Below are positions 48,496 to 60,200 of a DNA stretch of 64,000 nt, piece by piece (within the stretch, counting starts at the first letter, position 1; every line of letters starts with the position of its first letter). Location: NCBI GenBank assembly GCA_023053685.1, contig JALIGW010000057.1, positions 1,848,710-1,912,709 of the forward strand, given 5' to 3'. The position numbers and the translations under genes were made by a program. The DNA is from Diadophis punctatus similis. Taxonomy: Eukaryota; Chordata; Lepidosauria; Squamata; Dipsadidae. The notes below the pieces were generated by a model. That model saw only the letters and a list, made by a program, of their open reading frames with translations. It was not told where the DNA came from and did no database searches.

Positions 48496-49174
48496 GGACT
48501 TCCGGTTTTGGAGCGCTTCATCGCAGACATCCCTCGTTGGATGCCTTTCCGATCTTTGTTAAAAGCCGCCAGAACAGCTGTCTGGCGGCTTTAAAATCTC
48601 TTCCCCGGGCAAAGGGGAGAGATGAGAGCCTGACAGGAGGGGTAGAGCCCCCCCAGCGCCTTAGGAGCCATCTGGTAGGGCGCGAAGGGAGAGCTCCCCA
48701 TGCAGCCTGTCTACAGCTCCGAAGATCCGGAAACCTCTGCCTTTGCAGAGCTAGATGGAGTGACCAGCCGCTGCTTCAAAAATGGGATTTATAACTACAT
48801 TTAAACTATAGAAGCAGACAGAGAGAAACAGGCGTGAGATGGGCAAGTACTGAAACCTCTTTTTTTCCTTTTTTTTTCAACTCCTGGGTAAGCTTTCACT
48901 TCGGCAAGGGAACAAAGGAAACAGAGTAACAATATGGCGATTGAGAAGTGAAAGTGACTTTCGTTTCCCCAGAGGCTTTTTTTTTTTCTTTCTCTCTCTC
49001 TTATGGAAACTTTTAACTTGGAAAAATGGTTTTTTCTTTCTCTGTCTCCTAACTCTGGATTAAAGTTATAATAGAAATATTTTCAATAATAAAAGACTAT
49101 CTGATTTTTAAACTGGAAAGAACTTTAATCAGGCATCTGGCTTTCTTTCTTTTTTGTACTCTTTTGAAACACCA
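48496..49174 (+). promoter_or_regulatory. L1 5' UTR / presumed internal promoter, copy 4
   Basis: The ETS-like ACTTCCGG is at 48498-48505, the hairpin at 48562-48592 and the YY1-like motif at 48931-48939. It is one T shorter than the other copies in the pyrimidine run. Confidence 0.65.
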
Positions 49175-50245
49175 ATGGCTTCAAAGTTTGGAAAGACTGT
49201 TTTGACTAAAAGAAATGACTATTCATCTGGATATATTTCTAAAATGCAACTTAACACTGAGCTAACACCTCCACAGCTTTTGACACCTGAAAATTTATTA
49301 AATAATTTAAAGATTATGAAACATGAACTTACTTTGGAATTTAACCAGAAAATAAGTGAGATAGACCATAAGATGCAGGCTGCTTTGAAGAATATGAATC
49401 AACAACTAAGATTTGATGTGTTAGAGGTTTGCAAAGGCTTAGCAACAAATATTGAAGTTTTGGCAGAACGTATTGAAACAAATAAACAAGCTTTGGCAAC
49501 TTCGGTGAATTACATAGATAAAATCCAAAATGACATTGCAAATTTTGAAAAAGAGGTCTTAATGACTCAGTTCAGATCTATGGAAGTTGCTATAAGGATT
49601 AGAGGTTTGAAAGAAGGATTATATGAAAATTTAAAAGGCAGGATGGTTGACATATTGGATCAGGTGTCTGGAATTTCTAAAGCGGAATTGGCTACACAAA
49701 TCGACAAAACATACAGAATCAACTCGTGGTACGCCAAACAAAAGCATCTACCAAGGGATATTGTCATATATTTTACCACAAGAGCTCTACGGAACAGAAT
49801 TATACAAGCAACGTTTAACAATAATCTTATGGTGAATGGTCAGGAACTAAAGATTTGGAAAGAAATCCCCTCTAAAATGCTTAAAGCCAGGAAAAGCTAT
49901 ACTTTTTTGATTGATGAATTTAAGAGATTAAATTTACAATATAAATGGGAAGCACCAGTTGGTGTAGCAGTGAAATTTTCTGGAAAAAGATACCGGCTCA
50001 ACACGATAAAAAAAGCTACTGAATTTTATGTCAATGTTCTAAAGGCTGATATATCCAAGATTCCAGAGGAAGGGTGTATGAAAATAAAAGAGGAGGAGGA
50101 GGGGAAGCCACCTTCGATGGATCAAAAAGAAATAGACTCAAAAATCCAAAAGGAGTGCCTGAATCAGATAGCTGGGGAAAAGGAGATGGAGGTTTGGGAG
50201 CAGACGGGAGACGACTCGACAAATTTGAATTTATTGAACTATTAA
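49175..50245 (+). CDS. L1 ORF1 protein, copy 4
   Basis: Intact 356-aa ORF1 from the first ATG, protein identical to the other three copies. Together the four loci form a small tandem family of ORF1 genes. If transcribed, they could supply ORF1p in trans, but no sequence here shows expression. Confidence 0.9.
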   Translation: MASKFGKTVLTKRNDYSSGYISKMQLNTELTPPQLLTPENLLNNLKIMKHELTLEFNQKISEIDHKMQAALKNMNQQLRFDVLEVCKGLATNIEVLAERIETNKQALATSVNYIDKIQNDIANFEKEVLMTQFRSMEVAIRIRGLKEGLYENLKGRMVDILDQVSGISKAELATQIDKTYRINSWYAKQKHLPRDIVIYFTTRALRNRIIQATFNNNLMVNGQELKIWKEIPSKMLKARKSYTFLIDEFKRLNLQYKWEAPVGVAVKFSGKRYRLNTIKKATEFYVNVLKADISKIPEEGCMKIKEEEEGKPPSMDQKEIDSKIQKECLNQIAGEKEMEVWEQTGDDSTNLNLLNY

Positions 50246-50930
50246 AAGATGAACTATCAAGATACAAAACGATGTGATGTTGAAATATATTGGATGGATA
50301 GAGACTAATATGATTGTATTTTATCTTTTCCCTATCTAATGATTACTTATGCAATATTTAGTTAAGTTTTATATAATTTTGAGGTTATTTTTAATGTTGA
50401 TAATATTAGATATATATAGTTTGTTGAAGATTTGTTTATTGTTTATTCTTCTTTTATTTTCTTTTTTTGTTTATTGAAGTTAGCGAATTAATTTAGAATA
50501 ATATTATCTTATTAATATCATGATGAAATTTAATATTTGATGATCACTTATGTAACATTTAGTTAAGTTTTATCTTAGAGGTTATTTCTAATGTCAATAA
50601 TATTAGTTTAAGATTTGTGTATTTTATATTTAGTTATTACTTATGTAACATTTACCTTGTATAAGATAGAGGACTGAAGGGAGGAGGTAGGAGGTTTGTT
50701 TGTTTGTAGTGTTAAAGAGTTTTCTCTTTCTTTCTTTCTTTTTTTTATTCTCTTTTTTTTTCTCTCTCTTTTTTGTATCTTTACTATTGTATACAAATGC
50801 GATATATTAGTACTGTATAGTTTGGAGTTGAAGTTTTTTTAAAAATAGTGTTCTTTTTTTCCTTTTTCCTTTTTCTTTTTATTAACAATTTAAACTTATT
50901 ATTATGCCCTGTATTATCTCTGGGAAGTCC

Positions 50931-50976
50931 GGGGGGGGGGGGAGGTGGGGAGGGAAGGGGGTGGGTTTGGGGGGGG
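50931..50976 (+). other. G-run polypurine tract, L1 copy 4
   Basis: First G run 12, last G run 8; the most divergent tract lengths among the four copies. Confidence 0.85.
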
Positions 50977-51036
50977 AAACAAAAATGTTTGTACATTAGA
51001 TTTAATATTTTGTTACCACTTATGTAAGTTTGTACT

Positions 51037-51042
51037 AATAAA
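51037..51042 (+). terminator. Polyadenylation signal AATAAA, L1 copy 4
   Basis: AATAAA just before the 11-A tail. Confidence 0.85.
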
Positions 51043-51063
51043 ACTTTTTTGAGGAAAAAAAAA

Positions 51064-51077
51064 AAGGTGTGTAGAAG
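51064..51077 (+). repeat. Target-site duplication, right, L1 copy 4
   Basis: AAGGTGTGTAGAAG is followed by CAGAGTTCCACA, one base different from the other right flanks. Confidence 0.92.
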
Positions 51078-54000
51078 CAGAGTTCCACAATTATGCTGAA
51101 ATCAGCCTCTGCATTTCTCTTTAGCTGACATTTTCGAGATGTGCAGAAGCAGAGTTCAAACATTATGCTGAAATCTACAACATTAATTTCTCTCTAGCTA
51201 ACATTTTCCAGATGTGCAGAGGCAGAGTTCCAGGATTATGCTGAAATCTGCCTTGCAATTTCTCTCTAGCTGATATTTTCCTGATGTGCGGTAGCAGAGT
51301 TCAAAGATTACGCTGAAATCTGCCTCTGCATTTTCCCTCTAGCTGACATTTTCCAGGTGTGTAGAAGCAGAGTTCCAGGATTATGATGAAATCTGTCTTG
51401 CAATTTTTCTCCAGGTGAAATTTTCCAGATGTGGAGAAGCAGAGGTCCAAGATTATGCTGAAATCTGCCTTGCAATTTCTGTCTAGCTCACATTTTCCAG
51501 ATTTGCGGAAGCAGAGCTCAAAGATTATGCTGAAATCTACCACATCAATTTCTCTCTAGCTGACATTTTCCAGATGTGTGGAAGCAGAGTTCCATGATTA
51601 TGCTGAAATCAGCCTCTGCAATTTCTCTCTAGCTGACATTTTCCAGATGTGCGGTAGCAGATTTCAAAGATTATGCTGAAATCTGCCTCTGCATTTTCCC
51701 TCTAGCTGACATTTTCCAGGTGTGTTGAAGCAGAGTTCCAAGATTATGCTGAAATCTGCCTTGCAATTTCTCTCTAGCTCACATTTTCCAGATGTGTGGA
51801 AGCAGAGTTCCTAGATTATGCTGACATCTACGACATGAATTCCTCTCTAGCTGACATTTTCCAGATGTGCAGAAGCAGAGTTCCAGGATTATGCTGAAAT
51901 CAGCCTCCGCATTTTCTCTCTAGCTGACATTTTCGAGACGTGCAGAAGCAGAGTTCAAGCATTATGTTGAAATCTACAACATCCATTTCTCTCTAGCTAA
52001 CATTTTCCAGATGTGCAGAAGCAGAGTTCCAGGATTATGCTGAAATCTGCCTCTGCATTTTCCCTCTAGCTTACATTTTCCAGATGTGCAGAAGCAGAGT
52101 TCCAGGATTATGCTAAAATCTGCCTCTGCATTTTCTCTCTAGCTGACATTTTCCAGATGTGCAGAAGCAGCGTTCAAAGATTATGCTGAAATCAGCCTCT
52201 GCATTTTCTCTCTAGCTGACGTTTTTGAGATTTGCGGAAGCAAAGTTCAAACATTATGCTGAAATCTACAACATCAATTTCTCCCTAGCTAACATTTTCC
52301 AGATGTGCAGAAGCAGAGTTCCAGGATTATGCTGAAATCTGCCTTGCAAGTTCTCTCTATCTGACATTTTCCAGATGTGTGGAAGCAGAGTTCCAGGATT
52401 ATGCTGAAATCAGCCTCTGCATGTTCTCTCTAGCTGACATTTTCCACATGTGCAGAAGAAGAGTTCCAAGATTATGCTGAAATCTGCCTCTGCATTTTCC
52501 CTCTAGCTTACATTTTCCAGATGTGCAGAAGCAGAGTTCCAGGATTATGCTAAAATCTGCCTCTGCATTTTCTCTCTAGCTGACATTTTCCAGATGTGCA
52601 GAAGCAGCGTTCAAAGATTATGCTGAAATCAGCCTCTGCATTTTCTCTCTAGCTGACATTTTCAGATGTGCGGAAGCAGAGTTCAAACATTATGCTGAAA
52701 TCCACAACATTAATTTCTCTCTAGCTCATATTTTCCAGATGTGCAGAAGCAGAGTTCCAGGATTATGCTGAAATATGCCTTGCATTTTCTCTCTAGCTGA
52801 CATTTTCCAGATGTGCAGAAGCAGAGTTCAAAGATTATGCTGAAATCTGCCTCTGCATTTTCTCTCTAGCTGACATTTTCGAGACGTGCAGAAGCAGATT
52901 TCAAACATTATGCTGAAATCTACAACATCAATTTCTCTCTAGCTAACATTTTCCAGATGTGCAGAAGTAGAGTTCCAGGATTATGCTGAAATCTGCCTCT
53001 GCATTTTCCCTCTAGCTGACATTTTCAAGATGTGAAAAAGCAGAGTTCAAAGATTATGCTGAAATCTACAACTTCAATTTCTCTAGCTGACATTTTCCAG
53101 ATGTGTGGAAGCAGAGTTCCAGGATTATGCTGAAATCTGCCTCTGCATTTTCCCTCTGGCTGACATTTTCCAGGTGTGTAGAAGCAGAGTTCAGGATTAT
53201 GCTAAAATCTGTCTTGCAATTTTTCTCCAGGTGAAATTTTCCAGATGTGCAGAAGCAGAGTTCAAGGATTATGCTGAAATCTGCCTCTGCATTTTCCCTC
53301 TAGCTGACATTTTCCAGAGGTGCAGAAGCAGAGTTCAAAGATTATGCTGAAATCTACCACATCAATTTCTTTCTAGCTGACATTTTCCAGGTGTGTGGAA
53401 GCAGAGTTCCAAGATTATGCTGACATCTACGACATCAATTCCTCTCTAGCTGACATTTTCCAGATGTGCAGAAGCAGGGTTCCAGGATTATGCTGAAATC
53501 TGCCTCTGCATTTTCCCTCTAGCTGACCTTTTCAAGATGTGAAAAAGCAGAGTTCAAAGATAATGCTGAAATCTACAACTTCAATTTCTCTAGCTTACAT
53601 TTTCCAGATGTGTGGAAGCAGAGTTCCAGGATTATGCTGAAATCTGCCTCTGCATTTTCCCTTTAGCTGACATTTTCAAGGTGTGTAGAAGCAGAGTTTC
53701 AGGATTATGCTGAAATCAGCCTCTGCATTTTCTCTCTAGCTGAGATTTTCCAGATGTGCAGAAGCAGAGTTCAAACATTATGCTGAAATCTACAACATTA
53801 ATTTCTCTCTAGCTAAAATTTTCCAGATGTGCAGAAGCAGAGTTCCAGGATTATGCTGAAATCTGCCTTGCAAGTTCTCTCTATCTGACATTTTCAAGGT
53901 GTGTAGAAGCAGAGTTTCAGGATTATGCTGAAATCAGCCTCTGCATTTTCTCTCTAGCTGAGATTTTCCATATGTGCAGAAGCAGAGTTCAAACATTATG

Positions 54001-54220
54001 CTGAAATCTACAACATCAATTTCTCTCTAGCTAACATTTTCCAGATGTGAAGAAGCAGAGTTCCAGGATTATGCTGAAATCTGCCTCTGCATTTTCCCTC
54101 TAGCTGACATTTTCAAGATGTGAAAAACTAGAGTTCAAAGATTATGCTGAAATCTACAACTTCAATTTCTCTAGCTGACATTTTCCAGATGTGTGGAAGC
54201 AGAGTTCCAGGATTATGCTG
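51078..54220 (+). repeat. Core satellite, 3' flank of L1 copy 4
   Basis: It matches the 3' flanks of copies 2 and 3 except for a 437-bp (6-monomer) insertion at about 52219-52655, which raises the offset to copy 3's flank from 8305 to 8742 bp. There are no genes. Confidence 0.8.
52219..52655 (+). repeat. 437-bp (6-monomer) insertion private to this flank
   Basis: The flanks of copies 2 and 3 go directly from AGCAGCGTTCAAAG through TCTCTCTAGCTGAC to GACATTTTCAGATG. Here six monomers intervene, beginning with a GACGTTTTTGAG type, and the AGCAGCGTTCAAAG monomer is then repeated. The block includes otherwise rare variants (CTGCATGTTCTC, CCACATGTGCAG). It probably came from unequal exchange with another unit. 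Confidence 0.75.
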
Positions 54221-57200
54221 AAATCTGCCTCTGCATTTTCCCTCTAGCTGACATTTCCCAGGTGTGTAGAAGCAGAGTTCAGGATTATGCTAAAATCTGT
54301 CTTGCAATTTTTCTCCAGGTGAAATTTTCCAGATGTGGAGAAGCAGAGTTCCAAGATTATGCTGAAATCTGCCTTGCAATTTCTCTCTAGCTGACATTTT
54401 CGAGATTTGCGGAAGCAAAGTTCAAACATTATGCTGAAATCTACAACATCAATTTCTCTCTAGCTGACATTTTCCAGATGTGCACAAGCAGAGTTCCAGG
54501 ATTATGCTAAAATCTGCCTCTGCATTTTCCCTCTAGCTGACATTTTCAAGATGTGCAGAAGCAGAGTTCAAAGATTATGCTGAAATATGCCACATAAATT
54601 TTCCCCAGCTGACATTTTCCAGATGTGCAGTAGAAGAGTTCCAAGATTATGCTGAAATCTGCCTCTGAATTTTCCCTTTAGCTGACATTTTCAAGGTGTG
54701 TAGAAGCAGAGTTCCACGATTATGCTGAAATCAGCCTCTGCATTTCTCTTTAGCTGACATTTTCGAGATGTGCAGAAGCAGAGTTAAAACATTATGCTGA
54801 AATCTACAACATTAATTTCTCTCTAGCTAACATTTTCCAGATGTGCAGAGGCAGAGTTCCAGGATTATGCTGAAATCTGCCTTGCAATTTCTCTCTAGCT
54901 GATATTTTCCTGATGTGCGGTAGCAGAGTTCAAAGATTACGCTGAAATCTGCCTCTGCATTTTCCCTCTAGCTGACATTTTCCAGGTGTGTAGAAGCAGA
55001 GTTCCAGGATTATGATGAAATCTGTCTTGCAATTTTTCTCCAGGTGAAATTTTCCAGATGTGGAGAAGCAGAGGTCCAAGATTATGCTGAAATCTGCCTT
55101 GCAATTTCTGTCTAGCTCACATTTTCCAGATTTGCGGAAGCAGAGCTCAAAGATTATGCTGAAATCTACCACATCAATTTCTCTCTAGCTGACATTTTCC
55201 AGATGTGTGGAAGCAGAGTTCCATGATTATGCTGAAATCAGCCTCTGCATTTTCCCTCTAGCTGACATTTTCCAGACGTGCAGTAGAAGAGTTCAAAGAT
55301 TATGCTGAAATCTACAACTTCAATTTCTCTAGCTGACATTTTCCAGATGTGTAGAAGCAGAGTTCCAGGATTATGCTGAAATCTGCCTTGCAAGTTCTCT
55401 CTAGCTGATATTTTCCTGATGTGCGGAAGCAGAGTTCAAAGATTATGCTGAAATATACCACATAAATTTTCCCCAGGTGACATTTTCCAGATGTGCAGCA
55501 AAAGAGTTCCAAGATTATGCTGAAATCTACAACATCAATTTCTCTCTAGCTAACATTTTCCAGATGTGCAGAAGCAGAGTTCAAAGATTATGCTGAAATC
55601 TGCCTCTGCATTTTCCCTCGAGCTGACATTTTCTAGATGTGAAAAAGCAGAGTTCCAAGATTATGCTGAAATCTACAACTTCAATTTCTCTAGCTGACAT
55701 TTTCCAGATTTGTAGAAGCAGAGTTCCAGGATTATGCTAAAATCTGCCTCTGCATTTTCCCTCTAGCTGACATTTTCCAGATGTGCAGAAGCAGAGTTCC
55801 AGGATTATGCTGAAATCTGCCTTCCAATTTCTCTCTAGCTGACATTTTCCAGATGTGCAGAAGCAGAGTTCCAGGATTATGCTGAAATCAGCTTCTGCAT
55901 TTTCTCTCTAGCTGACATTTTCGAGACGTGCAGAAGCAGAGTTCAAACATTATGCTGAAATCTACAACATCAATTTCTCTCTAGCTAACATTTTCCAGAT
56001 GTGCAGAAGCAGAGTTCCAGGATTATGCTGAAATCTGCCTCTGCATTTTCCCTCTAGCTGACATTTTCCAGATGTGCAAAAGCAGAGTTCCAAGATTATG
56101 CTGAAATCAGCCTCTGCATTTTCTCTCTAGCTGACATTTTCGAGATGTGCAGAAGCAGAGTTCAAACATTATGCTGAAATCTACAACATTAATTTCTCTT
56201 TAGCTAACATTTTCCAGATGTGCAGAAGCAGAGTTCCAGGATTATGCTGAAATCTGCCTTGCAATTTCTCTCTAGCTGACATTTTCCAGATGTGCGGTAG
56301 CAGATTTCAAAGATTATGCTGAAATCTGCCTCTGCATTTTCCCTCTAGCTGACATTTTCCAGGTGTGTAGAAGCAGAGTTCCAAGATTATGCTGAAATCT
56401 GCCTTGCAATTTCTCTCTAGCTCACATTTTCCAGATGTGTGGAAGCAGAGTTCCTAGATTATGCTGACATCTACGACATGAATTCCTCTCTAGCTGACAT
56501 TTTCCAGATGTGCGGAAGCAGAGTTCCAGGATTATGCTGAAATCAGCCTCCGCATTTTCTCTCTAGCTGACATTTTCGAGACGTGCAGAAGCAGAGTTCA
56601 AACATTATGTTGAAATCTACAACATCCATTTCTCTCTAGCTAACATTTTCCAGATGTGCAGAAGCAGAGTTCCAGGATTATGCTGAAATCTGCCTCTGCA
56701 TTTTCCCTCTAGCTTACATTTTCCAGATGTGCAGAAGCAGAGTCCCAGGATTATGCTAAAATCTGCCTCTGCATTTTCTCTCTAGCTGACATTTTCCAGA
56801 TGTGCAGAAGCAGAGTTCAAAGATTATGCTGAAATCCACAACATTAATTTCTCTCTAGCTCATATTTTCCAGATGTGCAGAAGCAGAGTTCCAGGATTAT
56901 GCTGAAATATGCCTTGCATTTTCTCTCTAGCTGACATTTTCCAGATGTGCAAAAGCAGAGTTCAAAGATTATGCTGAAATCTGCCTCTGCATTTTCTCTC
57001 TAGCTGACATTTTCGAGACGTGCAGAAGCAGATTTCAAACATTATGCTGAAATCTACAACATCAATTTCTCTCTAGCTAACATTTTCCAGATGTGCAGAA
57101 GCAGAGTTCCAGGATTATGCTGAAATCTGCCTCTGCATTTTCCCTCTAGCTGACATTTTCAAGATGTGAAAAAGCAGAGTTCAAAGATTATGCTGAAATC

Positions 57201-60200
57201 TACAACTTCAATTTCTCTAGCTGACATTTTCCAGATGTGTGGAAGCAGAGTTCCAGGATTATGCTGAAATCTGCCTCTGCATTTTCCCTCTAGCTGACAT
57301 TTTCCAGGTGTGTAGAAGCAGAGTTCAGGATTATGCTAAAATCTGTCTTGCAATTTTTCTCCAGGTGAAATTTTCCAGATGTGCAGAAGCAGAGTTCAAG
57401 GATTATGCTGAAATCTGCCTCTGCATTTTCCCTCTAGCTGACATTTTCCAGAGGTGCAGAAGCAGAGTTCAAAGATTATGCTGAAATCTACCACATCAAT
57501 TTCTTTCTAGCTGACATTTTCCAGATGTGTGGAAGCAGAGTTCCAAGATTATGCTGTCATCTACGACATCAATTCCTCTCTAGCTGACATTTTCCAGATG
57601 TGCAGAAGCAGGGTTCCAGGATTATGCTGAAATCAGCCTCCGCATTTTCTCTCTAGCTGACATTTTCGAGACGTGCAGAAGCAGAGTTCAAACATTATGT
57701 TGAAATCTACAACATCCATTTCTCTCTAGCTAACATTTTCCAGATGTGCAGAAGCAGAGTTCCAGGATTATGCTGAAATCTGCCTCTGCATTTTCCCTTT
57801 ACCTTACATTTTCCAGATGTGCAGAAGCAGAGTTCCAGGATTATGCCAAAATCTGCCTCTGCATTTTCTCTCTAGCTGACATTTTACAGATGTGCAGAAG
57901 CAGAGTTCAAAGATGATGCTGAAATCAGCCTCTGCATTTTCTCTCTAGCTGACATTTTCAGATGTGCGGAAGCAGCGTTCAAACATTATGCTGAAATCTA
58001 CAACATTAATTTCTCTCTAGCTCACATTTTCCAGATGTGCAGAAGCAGAGTTCCAGGATTATGCTGAAATATGCCTTGCATTTTCTCTCTAGCTGACATT
58101 TTCCAGATGTGCAGAAGCAGAGTTCAAAGATTATGCTGAAATCTGCCTGTGCATTTTCTCTCTAGCTGACATTTTCCAGACGTGCAGAAGCAGATTTCAA
58201 ACATTATGCTGAAATCTACAACATCAATTTCTCTCTAGCTAACATTTTCCAGATGTGCAGAAGCAGAGTTCCAGGATTATGCTGAAATCTGCCTCTGCAT
58301 TTTCCCTCTAGCTGACATTTTCAAGATGTGAAAAAGCAGAGTTCAAAGATTATGCTGAAATCTACAACTTCAATTTCTCTAGCTGACATTTTCCAGATGT
58401 GTGGAAGCAGAGTTCCAGGATTATGCTGAAATCTGCCTCTGCATTTTCCCTCTAGCTGACATTTTCCAGGTGTGTAGAAGCAGAGTTCAGGATTATGCTA
58501 AAATCTGTCTTGCAATTTTTCTCCAGGTGAAATTTTCCAGATGTGCAGAAGCAGAGTTCCAGGATTATGCTGAAATCTGCCTCTGCATTTTCTCTCTAGC
58601 TGACATTTTCCAGATGTGCAGAAGCAGAGTTCAAACATTATGCTGAAATCTACAACATTAATTTCTCTCTAGCTCACATTTTCCAGATGTGCAGAAGCAG
58701 AGTTCCAGGATTATGCTGAAATATGCCTTGCATTTTCTCTCTAGCTGACATTTACCAGATTTGCAGAAGCAGAGTTCAAAGATTATGCTGAAATCTGCCT
58801 CTGCATTTTCTCTCTAGCTGACATTTTCCAGACGTGCAGAAGCAGATTTCAAACATTATGCTGAAATCTACAACATCAATTTCTCTCTAGCTAACATTTT
58901 CCAGATGTGCAGAAGCAGAGTTCCAGGATTATGCTGAAATCTGCTTCTGCATTTTCCCTCTAGCTGACATTTTCAAGATGTGAAAAAGCAGAGTTCAAAG
59001 ATTATGCTGAAATCTACAACTTCAATTTCTCTAGCTGACATTTTCCAGATGTGTGGAAGCAGAGTTCCAGGATTATGCTGAAATCTGCCTCTGCATTTTC
59101 CCTCTAGCTGACATTTTCCAGGTGTGTAGAAGCAGAGTTCAGGATTATGCTAAAATCTGTCTTGCAATTTTTCTCCAGGTGAAATTTTCCAGATGTGCAG
59201 AAGCAGAGTTCAAGGATTATGCTGAAATCTGCCTCTGCATTTTCCCTCTAGCTGACATTTTCCAGAGGTGCAGAAGCAGAGTTCAAAGATTATGCTGAAA
59301 TCTACCACATCAATTTCTTTCTAGCTGACATTTTCCAGATGTGTGGAAGCAGAGTTCCAAGATTATGCTGACATCTACGACATCAATTCCTCTCTAGCTG
59401 ACATTTTCCAGATGTGCAGAAGCAGGGTTCCAGGATTATGCTGAAATCTGCCTCTGCATTTTCCCTCTAGCTGACCTTTTCAAGATGTGAAAAAGCAGAG
59501 TTCAAAGATAATGCTGAAATCTACAACTTCAATTTCTCTAGCTGACATTTTTCAGATGTGTGGAAGCAGAGTTCCAGGATTATGCTGAAATCTGCCTCTG
59601 CATTTTCCCTTTAGCTGACATTTTCAAGGTGTGTAGAAGCAGAGTTTCAGGATTATGCTGAAATCAGCCTCTGCATTTTCTCTCTAGCTGAGATTTTCCA
59701 GATGTGCAGAAGCAGAGTTCAAACATTATGCTGAAATCTACAACATTAATTTCTCTCTAGCTAACATTTTCCAGATGTGCAGAAGCAGAGTTCCAGGATT
59801 ATGCTGAAATCTCCCTTGCAATTTCTCTCTAGCTGACTTTTCCAGATGTGCAGGAGAGTTCCAGATTTATGCTGAAATCTGCCTCTGCATTTTCTCTCTA
59901 GCTGACATTTTCCAGATGTGCAGAAGCAGAGTTCAAAGATTATGCTGAAATCAGCCTCTGCATTTTGTCTCTAGCTGACATTTTCAGATGTGCGGAAGCA
60001 GAGTTCAAACATTATGCTGAAATCTACAACATTAATTTCTCTCTAGCTCACATTTTCCAGATGTGCAGAAGCAGAGTTCCAGGATTATGCTGAAATATGC
60101 CTCTGCATTTTCCCTCTAGCTTACATTTTCCAGATGTGCAGAAGCAGAGTTCAAAGATTATGCTGAAATCTACCACATCAATTTCTCTCTAGCTGACATT

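Larger units (their letters stand above)
48496..51063 (+). mobile_element. L1-type retrotransposon, ORF1-only, copy 4
   Basis: Same insertion as the other three. Private features: the T run in the 5' UTR near 48977 is 11 rather than 12, GTACATTAG replaces GTACTTTAG near 50994, and the G runs are 12 and 8. It shares the longer CTTT array and the 11-A tail with copy 2. Just outside the element, its 3' flank reads CCACAATTATG where the other copies have CCACGATTATG. Confidence 0.9.
50246..51063 (+). other. L1 3' UTR, copy 4
   Basis: AT-rich non-coding tail with the same internal repeat pair as copy 1, the longer CTTT array, and a private base in GTACATTAG. Confidence 0.75.

Noticed and set aside
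26481..51065. Four independent L1 insertions into a preferred target site
   Set aside because: Shared private flank variants and identical element boundaries make one insertion followed by co-amplification far more likely.
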